64,000 bases of DNA, from contig NZ_JAEDCO010000004.1 of NCBI RefSeq assembly GCF_016294135.1, positions 13,146 through 77,145 of the forward strand, read 5' to 3'. Shown one piece after another: positions 8,898 to 17,489 of this stretch. Every line of letters starts with the position of its first letter. The stretch's first letter is position 1. The DNA is from Methanobrevibacter ruminantium. Lineage in GTDB: Archaea; Methanobacteriota; Methanobacteria; Methanobacteriales; Methanobacteriaceae. Below the pieces are notes generated by a model that was given only the letters and a program-made list of their open reading frames with translations, did no database searches and was not told the DNA's origin. Both the position numbers and the translations under genes were made by a program.

Positions 8898-9455
8898 TTA
8901 TTCTTCTTTATTGATTTTTCTATTTTCATCATGGATATTTACAGTTTTTCCATGAGCTGTTGGAATAACTTCAAATACGGGATTTTCGAATTCCAAATCA
9001 AATTCCTTTCCGTCCATCAAAAGATGTTGGAAAATTGCAAGTGCTGCAACTTCAGAATGAGGTTGTGTTGTTACAGAAACATTCCAATCAGCATTCTTAT
9101 AGACTTTTGTAGGTACTTTTGCTCCACCAACGATGATTAGAATATCATCACCAGTTCCACGCACTTCATCTACAATTTCATGAGCTTGAGAACCATACAT
9201 GGTCAAATGAACAATTTTTCCTCCATTTTCTCTCCAGTTCATTATAACTTCCATATATGAATTGTTATATTCGATTTCAAAGTCTCCTCCCCATCTGTCT
9301 GCAATATCTCTTACGCTTTTCATCATGCTATGGTCTTCTTCTCCTGCCAACCATACTTTACTTGCACCAAAAGCTCTTGCAGTTAAGCATACATGGGTTG
9401 TGATACGTGTGTCTCTTCCTATTCTGTGATCTAATCTTAAAACATTTATATTCAT
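8898..9455 (-). CDS. trm56: tRNA (cytidine(56)-2'-O)-methyltransferase Trm56
   Basis: An archaeal SPOUT-class enzyme that 2'-O-methylates C56 in the T-loop of tRNAs using S-adenosylmethionine. The N-terminal MNINVLRLDHRIGRDTRITTHVCLTARAFGA is the strongest family match. Glycine-rich SAM-knot segments follow at HLTMYGSQAHE and ILIIVGGAKVPTKVY, ending in NVSVTTQPHSEVAALAIF. The length of 185 residues is typical. The ATG has a GATGTGA site. It is upstream of cobS in genome order but convergent with DUF763, with no operon partner evident. Confidence 0.93.
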   Translation of the reverse strand: MNINVLRLDHRIGRDTRITTHVCLTARAFGASKVWLAGEEDHSMMKSVRDIADRWGGDFEIEYNNSYMEVIMNWRENGGKIVHLTMYGSQAHEIVDEVRGTGDDILIIVGGAKVPTKVYKNADWNVSVTTQPHSEVAALAIFQHLLMDGKEFDLEFENPVFEVIPTAHGKTVNIHDENRKINKEE

Positions 9456-9562
9456 TTTTTCACATCTTTACAATAAGATAATTTGATAATTTTAATTTTT
9501 CATTTTTGTTTTTTTAATTATTTATAATTTTTAAGTTTTTTTTTTTTATTTGATTTAATAAT

Positions 9563-10417
9563 TTAAATTAAAGAACTGAAATTTATTGAAATCAATACTA
9601 ACATAGCGAGCAATGAGAAAAGTCTGCCTAATTCATTAGAGGTTCCAAGAACATCCCCATTTGCAATTTTAAGATGTTTTTTAGTTATTAATGCGGTTAA
9701 TGCTCCTCCAAATGCGCCTCCAATGATACCTAAAAGTCCTATGTGAATTCCAGGTACTAAACTTAACTCTACAGAAAGTATAAAACATATGATTAATCCA
9801 ACAACATAGTTCTTCAAGTTCATGTACTTTATGAAATATTTGCCGATTCCTTCTTCTGATGCTTGGGAGCATATGCAACAGGTTGTTAGGCCTATCTTTG
9901 CAGCAATTTCTGCTACAATAATCAATAAAAGTAAATTAAAGCCAACTGCATATGAATAATTAATCAAAGAGGTATATGCTGCAATTGTGATTGTTCCTGC
10001 AATGAATCCAGTAGCTATTCCTCCAACTCCAGTCATAGGATCTTTCATAATGCTTAATTTTTTCTCTGGGGATCCGTGGACCATAACCCCATCCCCAAAG
10101 TCCATAAGCCCATCAAAATGATTGAATCCATTTATCAATAATAAAAATCCATAGATTATTGCAGCAATCAAAATTGGGTCAAAATGGATGAATTTTGCTA
10201 ATATGAATGCAATAATTGTGGCTATTAATCCTATAAGACCATTTAAGACTGGCCAGAACCAAGTTAGCCTTGCCATTTCATCAATAGTTGTGTAAATGTT
10301 TAAAGGAAGTATTGTTGAAAAAGTCAATAATCCTCCAATTGAACGTAATGTTGAAGGGCTTTGTTTTTCAAAGTAGTCATCATTATTTTTATCTTTCATA
10401 TTTTCAAATCCATCCAA
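9563..10417 (-). CDS. cobS: Adenosylcobinamide-GDP ribazoletransferase (cobalamin synthase)
   Basis: An integral membrane enzyme that joins adenosylcobinamide-GDP with alpha-ribazole (phosphate) in the last steps of cobamide assembly. The family motif GFNHFDGLMDFGDG ends at residue 110 and is followed by MKDPMTGVGGIATGF. Several hydrophobic segments cover most of the protein from about residue 55 to the end. The length of 284 residues is a little longer than usual because of a charged N-terminal stretch; the start is uncertain, since no good ribosome site precedes either ATG at codons 1 or 7. It is on the same strand and just downstream of the CbiS-type gene, suggesting a cobamide salvage/assembly pair. 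Confidence 0.93.
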   Translation of the reverse strand: MDGFENMKDKNNDDYFEKQSPSTLRSIGGLLTFSTILPLNIYTTIDEMARLTWFWPVLNGLIGLIATIIAFILAKFIHFDPILIAAIIYGFLLLINGFNHFDGLMDFGDGVMVHGSPEKKLSIMKDPMTGVGGIATGFIAGTITIAAYTSLINYSYAVGFNLLLLIIVAEIAAKIGLTTCCICSQASEEGIGKYFIKYMNLKNYVVGLIICFILSVELSLVPGIHIGLLGIIGGAFGGALTALITKKHLKIANGDVLGTSNELGRLFSLLAMLVLISINFSSLI

Positions 10418-10487
10418 ATTCTTTAATAATCCATCAATTCTTTAATTTCCATCAGTTCTTTAATAAATCATCATGATAGTTAAAAAT

Positions 10488-11699
10488 TCATTCTTCAAGT
10501 ATTTTTGTCATGCATCCTGCTATCAAGCCAGCAAATGTGTTTGATAAGACCGGTCTTAATCCATATAATATTCCAGGTTTCTCTTTTGAATATCTTCTGA
10601 AGTTCAGCAAAGCTTTAGTTCCAGCTATTTGGTTTGCAATTGATGCACCAATAATCTCATCTGGGTAGAAATGAATCAATTTTTCATTTAAGTCTATTTC
10701 ACGGACTCTTCCTTTTTGAAGATCTTCTTCCAGTCTAATCGCTGAAATTAATAGTGCATTGATGTTTTTATCGCTTATTGATTTAAGCAGTTGCTTTTCT
10801 AATTTATCTTTCAATTCACCGGTTTCTTCAGTATTTTCCAAAAGACTCATTCCAACTTCAATCATGTCTCCAATTTGGATTCCTTTACTTACAAGATAAT
10901 CAAGTATTCCGATGTTCAAATCAATCTTTTCCAATGAGTCTTCACAACTTATGACCACAGCATCTTCAATTCTTTCAATAAATTCATCTAAATCTATGTC
11001 ATCATCTTCATATTCCATATTGGTAATGTCTAAACCGATTTCCATTATATAATCTTGATCTAAAGTCTCTTCTGGAAGATTGGATGCAATAACAAGGAAA
11101 TCATTGTTGTTTAAGATATGATTAATATGAGCTGGCAAGTGAAGAGATTCAAAGAATTTAGCCTTTTGCTTAGTTGCAACCTTATAAAGTTGAATGAGTA
11201 ATTTTGGGCTGAATGCATGATTCAAAAGGATTATATGTCCAAAGTCAACTTTAGCATTCTCAAATCCTTTCCAACTATTGACAACTTTCAGGTCATTGTA
11301 AAAATCCTGAACTTCAAGGTCATTGGAAATTACAGTAATGACAGTTATATCATCATAGGTATTGCTTATAAAATCTATTTTATCAAAGCTTTGAGCGATA
11401 TAACCTCCATCAATATCGTTATTTTCTTTATATTCTTCAGTGATTTCCATCAGTTCAACATCATTTAATGGTTCATCCTCATTTTCTCTATTGAAACTGA
11501 TGTAATTATCTGACAAGACCATGATGTTTTCTATGATGTCAATTCCATCACTTATTTCCAAATCACTGAATGTCAAGAAATAATCTGGATTATTAATGTA
11601 TAAAGCATCTTCGTTTTTAATCAATTCACCATTCACAAGCTTGTTTTTGATGCTTTGGATTTTCTTGTTGCTTCTATTGCTTTTACTTTTTTTAGACAA
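10488..11699 (-). CDS. cbiS: CbiS-like fusion: CbiZ-type domain plus CobZ alpha-ribazole phosphatase
   Basis: Two domains are recognised. The N-terminal part (about 35-215) looks like a diverged CbiZ adenosylcobinamide amidohydrolase: DFGHIILLNHAFSPKLLIQ then ATKQKAKFFESL aligns with the usual N-H-x-L-S-P and TATEAKT region. The following TGTGTD-type motif is replaced by HILNNNDFLVIAS. The C-terminal part (about 255-403) is the CobZ/PgpA-like phosphatase domain, with IANQIAGTKALLNFRRYSKE and KPGILYGL near the end. CbiS fusions of this order are known from archaea and salvage cobinamide. A TTG start follows GAGGAA. It neighbours cobS. Whether the CbiZ half is active is doubtful. Confidence 0.75.
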   Translation of the reverse strand: MSKKSKSNRSNKKIQSIKNKLVNGELIKNEDALYINNPDYFLTFSDLEISDGIDIIENIMVLSDNYISFNRENEDEPLNDVELMEITEEYKENNDIDGGYIAQSFDKIDFISNTYDDITVITVISNDLEVQDFYNDLKVVNSWKGFENAKVDFGHIILLNHAFSPKLLIQLYKVATKQKAKFFESLHLPAHINHILNNNDFLVIASNLPEETLDQDYIMEIGLDITNMEYEDDDIDLDEFIERIEDAVVISCEDSLEKIDLNIGILDYLVSKGIQIGDMIEVGMSLLENTEETGELKDKLEKQLLKSISDKNINALLISAIRLEEDLQKGRVREIDLNEKLIHFYPDEIIGASIANQIAGTKALLNFRRYSKEKPGILYGLRPVLSNTFAGLIAGCMTKILEE

Positions 11700-11917
11700 T
11701 TAAATTCCTCTTTTCAATTGCTTTGAATCTTCATTTAATGATTTTTCTAATTTTAGATTGATTATCTATTATCAATCGGATAACCTGTTGTTATTGAATA
11801 TTTAATGAATATATTTTTATAACAAATATTATTTAATTGTAATTATATATAATATTTTAGAGAATTTAATTTAGATATTTAATTGAGATTAGAATTTAAG
11901 CTTAAGGAAGTAATTTT

Positions 11918-13192
11918 ATGGTTTTTATTATTGATCCTCAGAATGCAGGAATTTCTGGGAATATGATTATTGGGGCTCTTGTGGATTTGGGAGCTGACGG
12001 AGATAAAGTTAAAGGTCTTATGGAAGATGTGGCTGTTGACTTTGGTGAGGTTGGAGTGTCCTTAAACAAGGTAAATAAGTCAGGAATTGATGCTACATTT
12101 TGCAATGTAAAGACAATTGATGAAGATAATGAAAACAACCATCATGTTCATTTTCCAGATTTTATGGAAAAAATTGATCTCTTGAAATATGCAGATATTG
12201 AAAATTTAACCGACGAAATGGTTGAAATGGCTAAAAAGGTCTTTAAGAGAATAGCTATTTCAGAGTCAAGAGTCCATGGCAAAACCCTTGAAGAAGTTCA
12301 TTTTCATGAAGTAGGTGCTGCAGATGCTGTAGCAGATGTTTTAGGTTCAATTTGCGCTTACTTTGATTTGGGAATGGATAAGGATAAGGTAGTTGGTCTT
12401 CCTATTGCTGTTGGCGGAGGAGTGGTTAAGACTGCTCATGGAAGAATTCCTGTCCCTGCTCCTGCAAGCTTGGATATTCTCAAAGGATTAAATGAGGATT
12501 CCTTTAAAGATTTCTCAAAAGGAGAAGCCAAATGCGTTGGCGGACCAGTCAATTCTGAACTTGCAACACCTACTGGCTGTGCTTTGTACATGGAGTTCTG
12601 TGATGAATTTTTAGAATTCGCTCCTATGATGTCTCCTGAAGAGATTGCATATGGTTGCGGTTCAAAGGAATTCGATTTCCCTAATGTGTTAAGAGTCATT
12701 AAATCCAAGAATACAAATGGAAAACATAAGGTTTCTGTAATTGAAACCAATATTGATCATATGTCTGGTGAGGAATTGGGATTCCTGTTTGACTTGCTTC
12801 TGATTGAAGGGGCTAGAGATGTTTCAATGGTGCCTATTACCATGAAGAAAAATAGGCCCGGACATTTGATTAAGATTATTTCCAAACCTGATTTGGTTGA
12901 CCATTTGGTTAATATCCTCTTTATGGAAACTGGCACTTTAGGCATTAGGGTCTCTGAAAACACTCATAGAGGAGTTGCTGAAAGGCAATTTATTCCTTTG
13001 GATATAAATGTTGGCAATCATATTTATACAATCAACTTCAAAATAGGATTGATTGGGGATGAAATAATCTCTCATAGGCCTGAATACGAGGATTTGCGCA
13101 GAATCTCTGTAGAGCAGGACATTCCTTTAATTGAAGTGAGAGATGTTGCAAACACTATGATTCGTGATTATTTGGAAAACAATAGAGAATAA
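11918..13192 (+). CDS. larC: Nickel pincer cofactor biosynthesis protein LarC
   Basis: The LarC/DUF111 family inserts nickel into pyridinium-3,5-bisthiocarboxylic acid mononucleotide to finish the nickel-pincer cofactor of lactate racemase-type enzymes. The N-terminus is typical (IDPQNAGISGNMIIGALVDLGAD), with EVHFHEVGAADAVADVLG at about 130 and VGGGVVKTAHGRIPVPAPA at about 170. The C-terminal half contains the LarC2-type ETNIDHMSGEELGF region and GTLGIR. At 424 residues it is full length. In bacteria LarC is made as two pieces by programmed frameshift; here it is one open frame. larB and larE are not in the window, so the client enzyme is unknown. The ribosome site AAGGAAG precedes the ATG. 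Confidence 0.9.
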   Translation: MVFIIDPQNAGISGNMIIGALVDLGADGDKVKGLMEDVAVDFGEVGVSLNKVNKSGIDATFCNVKTIDEDNENNHHVHFPDFMEKIDLLKYADIENLTDEMVEMAKKVFKRIAISESRVHGKTLEEVHFHEVGAADAVADVLGSICAYFDLGMDKDKVVGLPIAVGGGVVKTAHGRIPVPAPASLDILKGLNEDSFKDFSKGEAKCVGGPVNSELATPTGCALYMEFCDEFLEFAPMMSPEEIAYGCGSKEFDFPNVLRVIKSKNTNGKHKVSVIETNIDHMSGEELGFLFDLLLIEGARDVSMVPITMKKNRPGHLIKIISKPDLVDHLVNILFMETGTLGIRVSENTHRGVAERQFIPLDINVGNHIYTINFKIGLIGDEIISHRPEYEDLRRISVEQDIPLIEVRDVANTMIRDYLENNRE

Positions 13193-13257
13193 AAAGAAAT
13201 TCTTAAATAGGAATTGCAATAAGAATTATATGTGAAAAATATTAAAAATGTGAAAAT

Positions 13258-13866
13258 ATGAGAATTCCAAGAATAGATTTAGCATTTTTATCAAGATTGT
13301 TTATATTATTGGCTCTTATACTATTGATTTATAATGAATTTAAACTTCAATCTAGTTTGGTTTCATTAATTTCATTAGCATTAGCGGTCTCATCTGTTCT
13401 TTGTATGGTTTTATTTGCCATTCGATTTAGACAAGGAAAGTATAATCAAAATTTTCAGATTGTTGTTGAAACAGATGTGGACAGAGCTTTGAAAGATGGT
13501 GTGATTTCAAAGGAACAAGCGGAATCCATTCCAAGACGTGTTGTTCTCAATACTAAGGATCTTATTTTAAATGTTATCTTTAATTTTGCAATTGCAAACC
13601 ATTTTGACTTGATTCCTATCGACATTCTTAGAGAGATATTGCCTCATGTTCCACCTGCTCATTTAGAGAATTTGTATGAGGAATCCCGTGAAATAAGTGA
13701 TGATTTGAATGATTATTTCAGAGCTCAAAAATTTGCAAATAAGGCGGATGTAATTACAAGATCCGATGAGATAAAGGAATACTTGGCTAAGACTTATCCT
13801 TGGATGGCTCCAGAAACTCTAGAAAACACTTATGATTATTTCTTTTTAGGAATTGGAAATGGCTAA
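13258..13866 (+). CDS. Hypothetical protein with two N-terminal membrane helices
   Basis: A 202-residue protein that I do not recognise. Two hydrophobic helices at about 9-27 and 33-55 are followed by a basic turn (RFRQGKYNQ) and a soluble domain of about 145 residues. The soluble part has an acidic, helix-rich sequence and a hydrophobic middle helix (DLILNVIFNFAIANHF), plus LREILPHVPPAHLENLYEES. It begins 65 bp after larC on the same strand, so co-transcription is possible, but nothing ties it to nickel. The start ATG follows a GTGA element. It is probably restricted to Methanobacteriales. Confidence 0.6.
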   Translation: MRIPRIDLAFLSRLFILLALILLIYNEFKLQSSLVSLISLALAVSSVLCMVLFAIRFRQGKYNQNFQIVVETDVDRALKDGVISKEQAESIPRRVVLNTKDLILNVIFNFAIANHFDLIPIDILREILPHVPPAHLENLYEESREISDDLNDYFRAQKFANKADVITRSDEIKEYLAKTYPWMAPETLENTYDYFFLGIGNG

Positions 13867-14016
13867 TATCTTTTCATTCATTTTCTTTTTTTATCATTCC
13901 ATAATAGTTTCATATATTACGAATTAATTAAGGCATTATTATTTCTATTATTTCAGATGCATTGAAAATATTTTTAAAAATAGCTTTTTTTGTTTAATTT
14001 TAATTAAGGTGTAAAG

Positions 14017-14047
14017 AGATTAAATCTAATGAATATTAGATTAATCT
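14017..14047. terminator. Hairpin between convergent genes
   Basis: A 13-bp stem with one bulged A (14017-14030 against 14035-14047, loop gaat) lies between the plus-strand hypothetical gene and minus-strand pycB. It may end the plus-strand transcript, although only A-runs, not T-runs, follow on that strand. Confidence 0.45.
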
Positions 14048-14064
14048 TAAAAAAAAATAAAAAG

Positions 14065-14087
14065 ATAATGGTAAGAATTACCATTAT
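14065..14087 (-). terminator. pycB intrinsic terminator overlapping the stop codon
   Basis: A perfect 10-bp inverted repeat (ataatggtaa / ttaccattat, 3-nt loop) contains the pycB stop codon at 14084-14086. On the minus strand it is followed by a long T-rich tract. The overlap of stop codon and stem recurs at ino1 and atwA. Confidence 0.75.
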
Positions 14088-15814
14088 TCATCTAAAGGTT
14101 TAATCAACATTAAGTTGTCACCTGCGTTGACAGTGTCACCTTCTTCTACGAAAATTTGTTCTACAATACCTTCCTCTTCAGCATAGATATCGTTTTCCAT
14201 TTTCATAGCTTCAAGAACTGCAACTACAGTACCTTTTTGGACTTTATCTCCAGTGTTTACTTTAATCTTAAGCACCATACCTTGCATGGATGCAGTTAAT
14301 GCACCAGGAATAGGGCCTACATTTCCGCTGCCTCCTTGTTGGCCGATTTGCATGTAACCTGTAGGCATGATTTTTACATCGAAGATATCTCCATCAACTT
14401 CTACAGAGTATTCGGTTGGAATAGCGCTAAGGTCATCATCACCGCTACCGCCAATGTGAACTTCTGGGAATGGTTCCTCTTCGAGTTCTCCTTTAAGGAA
14501 TTGTTTAGCAACTGGAGGTAACATTGCAAGAGTAAGAACATCTTCCTCTTTCTTGATGATACCTAACTCTTCGCCTTCTTTTTTGAAGTTTTCGTATTCA
14601 GGTTCTATTAAATCTGCAGGTCTGCAGGTAATGCGTTCTTCATCACCAATGATCTTTTGAGCAATATCTTCATTGATTGGTGCTGGAGCACGTCCATAGA
14701 AACCTTTCATGTAATCTTTAACTTCGTTGGAAACGATTTTGTATCTTTCACCGTTAATAACGTTCATTACAGCTTGAATACCAACGATTTGGCTAGTAGG
14801 AGTTACAAGTGGAGGGTATCCCATATCCTTTCTCACACGAGGCATTTCTTCCAATACGTCTTGGTATCTGTCTAATGCATTTTGCTGTTTTAATTGTGAA
14901 ATTAAGTTTGAAAGCATTCCACCAGGGATTTGGTACATCAATACGTCAGTATCGATTCTTTCACTGATTGGGTCAATGTATCCTTCGTATTTTTCCCTAA
15001 GGGTTTCGAAGTATTTTTTAATTTGGTTTAATGCTTTTAAATCAAGGCCAGTGTCGAATTCAGTACCTTGTAAGGATGCTACAATACTTTCTGTTGGAGG
15101 TTGGGAAGTACCCCAAGCGATAGGTGAAATAGCGGTGTCTAAAATGTCAACACCTGCTTGACATGCAGCATAATAACTGATAGGAGTCATACCACTGGTA
15201 CAATGTGAGTGTAAATTGACTAATAGATCAGTCTCTTCTTTTAATCTGGTAACCAATTCGAATACAACGGATGGGGTAATTAAACCAGCCATATCCTTAA
15301 TAGCTATTGAATCACAATCTAATGCTTCAAGTTCTTTTGCAAATTCCACGAATTTGTCGATAGTATGAACTGGACTAATGGTGTAGCTGATAGTTCCTTG
15401 AACATGAGCGCCTTGTTCTTTAGCTACTTTAATGGATTGTTGCATGTTCCTAATATCGTTCATTGCATCAAAGATTCTAAAGATGTCAATACCGTTTTCA
15501 TAGGATTTTTCTACAAATTTAGTTACAATGTCATCAGCATAATGTTTGTATCCGAGTAAGTTTTGACCTCTAAGGAGCATTTGCAATGGAGTTTCAGTAA
15601 AGTTTTCCTTCAATATTCTTAATCTTTCCCATGGGTCTTCGTTTAAAAATCTAATACAAGTATCAAAGGTAGCTCCACCCCATGCTTCTATAGCATGATA
15701 TCCGACTTTATCCATTTCTTCAATAATAGGGACCATATCTCTTGTTCTCATTCTGGTTGCTAAAAGGGATTGGTGAGCATCTCTGAATGCGGTTTCTGTT
15801 ATTTTTACTTTCAT
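14084..15814 (-). CDS. pycB: Pyruvate carboxylase subunit B (biotin-carrying)
   Basis: The carboxyltransferase plus biotin-carrier subunit that transfers carboxyl from carboxybiotin to pyruvate, giving oxaloacetate. The N-terminal TIM-barrel domain starts ITETAFRDAHQSLLATRMRTRDM and contains LRGQNLLGYKHY, RIFDAMND and the metal-binding HSHCTSG. The C-terminal lipoyl/biotin domain carries EAMKMEND with the biotinylated K538. The length of 576 residues is as expected for the two-subunit archaeal enzyme. The close alternative is oxaloacetate decarboxylase alpha, which has the same architecture; in methanogens of this order PYC is expected. The pycA gene and biotin ligase are not in the window. 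A good GAGGTG site precedes the ATG. Confidence 0.92.
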   Translation of the reverse strand: MKVKITETAFRDAHQSLLATRMRTRDMVPIIEEMDKVGYHAIEAWGGATFDTCIRFLNEDPWERLRILKENFTETPLQMLLRGQNLLGYKHYADDIVTKFVEKSYENGIDIFRIFDAMNDIRNMQQSIKVAKEQGAHVQGTISYTISPVHTIDKFVEFAKELEALDCDSIAIKDMAGLITPSVVFELVTRLKEETDLLVNLHSHCTSGMTPISYYAACQAGVDILDTAISPIAWGTSQPPTESIVASLQGTEFDTGLDLKALNQIKKYFETLREKYEGYIDPISERIDTDVLMYQIPGGMLSNLISQLKQQNALDRYQDVLEEMPRVRKDMGYPPLVTPTSQIVGIQAVMNVINGERYKIVSNEVKDYMKGFYGRAPAPINEDIAQKIIGDEERITCRPADLIEPEYENFKKEGEELGIIKKEEDVLTLAMLPPVAKQFLKGELEEEPFPEVHIGGSGDDDLSAIPTEYSVEVDGDIFDVKIMPTGYMQIGQQGGSGNVGPIPGALTASMQGMVLKIKVNTGDKVQKGTVVAVLEAMKMENDIYAEEEGIVEQIFVEEGDTVNAGDNLMLIKPLDE

Positions 15815-16147
15815 CTTTACACCTCACTAAAATTTTTACATATCATGATAAATTTAATTCAAAATCATATTGCTGATTTTTAAATATAAATTTCTGATTA
15901 ATTATTTCTAAATCACATACTATTATTTTACATTATATTATTATTTATTGTTATAACTACTAATAAAAGTTATCTATTTTTTAACTAAATTTAATAGATT
16001 ATACTTAAAAACTGTAAAAAAATTTTATTAAAATGATATAAAATCAAAAAATATTTTAAAAAAAGTTTATTTGGAAAATTACTAAAAAAAGAAACTTATT
16101 AAAAAAATTAGAAAAAAATAAAAAAAGAAAAAAGTTAAGAAAAATTC
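15815..16147. other. AT-rich gap between pycB and inositol-phosphate synthase
   Basis: Both flanking genes run on the minus strand. The right end holds the ino1 terminator and a long A-rich stretch (T-rich on the minus strand). The left end should hold the pycB promoter. No gene is seen. Confidence 0.5.
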
Positions 16148-16152
16148 TTAAC
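16134..16152 (-). terminator. ino1 intrinsic terminator overlapping the stop codon
   Basis: The inverted repeat gttaagaa / ttcttaac with a 3-nt loop contains the stop codon at 16148-16150. On the minus strand a long T-rich run follows directly. Confidence 0.75.
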
Positions 16153-17242
16153 GTTCAATTTCTCCATTAATGAATGCTTCAACATTAGCTGCTGCTTCAT
16201 CATCAGTGAATTGGATTGGAGGGTGTTTCATAACATAAGATGAAATGGAAGTCAATTGTCCACCAATTCCTCTTTCAAGTCCTAATTTACAGCAACGAAT
16301 AGCGTCAATTACACATCCTGCAGAGTTAGGAGAATCTTCTACACTTAATCTGAGTTCAATGTCCATTGGCACGTCACCAAAGGTTTTACCTTCCATTCTT
16401 AAGAAACAGATCTTGTTGTCTTTTTGCCATGGTACATAATCACTTGGACCAATGTGAATGTCATGAGGATCCATTCTTTCTGCAAGTACTGATTGAACAG
16501 CTTCAGTCTTGGATTCTTTTTTAGAGTCTAAACGTTTTCTGTTTAACATGTTTAAGAAGTCAGTGTTTCCACCAGTGTTGATTTGGTAAGTGTGAATCAA
16601 TTTAACACCTCTTTCCTTAAACAAGTTACTTAAGGTTCTGTGGGTGATAGTTGCACCGATTTGTGCTTTAATGTCGTCACCAACAGCAGGAAGTCCTTTT
16701 TCTCTGAATTTTGCATCCCATTCTGGGTCACTAACAATAAATACTGGCATACAATTAATATAAGCAATTTCTGCATCTAATGCACATTGTGCATAGAATC
16801 TTGCAGCTTCTTCAGAACCTACTGGTAAATAACTGAGTAATATTTCTGCTCCGCTTTCTTTCAAGACTTCAACAACGTCTACTGGTTCTTCATCAGCTAC
16901 TATAAAAGTATAATCATCTTCGAATTCTGCCATATGTTCACTTACACCATCAAGAACAGGCCCCATTTGGACAACTACATCGCTTTTTGGTATTTCTGGT
17001 TGGAAAACAGTAGTGCAATTTGGTTTTGCAAAGATTGCTTCATCAACAGTTTTTCCAACTTTTCTTGCATCAATATCAAAAGCAGCTACTACTTCAATGT
17101 CAGTTGGATCCCAGTCACCAATTTTCCAGTGCATAAGGCCAATTGCATCTTCAGGATTCTTATCTTTATAGTAATAGATTCCTTGTATAAGGGAACTTGC
17201 GCAGTTTCCAATTCCCACTACAGCTATTTTAATTTTACTCAT
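16148..17242 (-). CDS. ino1: myo-Inositol-1-phosphate synthase
   Basis: An NAD-dependent cyclase turning glucose-6-phosphate into inositol-1-phosphate, the head-group precursor of archaetidylinositol lipids. The nucleotide-binding loop is VVGIGNCASSLIQG at the N-terminus. The family core is NTGGNTDFLNML, followed by the SKTEAVQ lysine region and VEDSPNSAGCVIDAIRC. The length of 364 residues matches archaeal and actinobacterial types. A longer frame opens at a GTG (17251), but that GTG is part of the GGTGA ribosome site, so the ATG giving MSKIKIAVVG is the better start. It is monocistronic and divergent from the glycan region. Confidence 0.93.
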   Translation of the reverse strand: MSKIKIAVVGIGNCASSLIQGIYYYKDKNPEDAIGLMHWKIGDWDPTDIEVVAAFDIDARKVGKTVDEAIFAKPNCTTVFQPEIPKSDVVVQMGPVLDGVSEHMAEFEDDYTFIVADEEPVDVVEVLKESGAEILLSYLPVGSEEAARFYAQCALDAEIAYINCMPVFIVSDPEWDAKFREKGLPAVGDDIKAQIGATITHRTLSNLFKERGVKLIHTYQINTGGNTDFLNMLNRKRLDSKKESKTEAVQSVLAERMDPHDIHIGPSDYVPWQKDNKICFLRMEGKTFGDVPMDIELRLSVEDSPNSAGCVIDAIRCCKLGLERGIGGQLTSISSYVMKHPPIQFTDDEAAANVEAFINGEIER

Positions 17243-17489
17243 TTCTTTCACCAGTAATTAATAATTCTAATTTTTGTATTTTTTAATTTCGTTAATGCTT
17301 AAATTAAGTTTTTTTTAACATTTTTTAAAAATTTATATAAATATTATTGAATAAAAATAAATATAAATCATATTACTTTAATATATTTACATTTGTTTAT
17401 ATAAATCTTTTTAAAAATTGATGAATTTTAAAGAATAATCTTATACTTTTTGTGTGTGTTTGGATTTAATGTTCGAATTCGGTGGTTAA

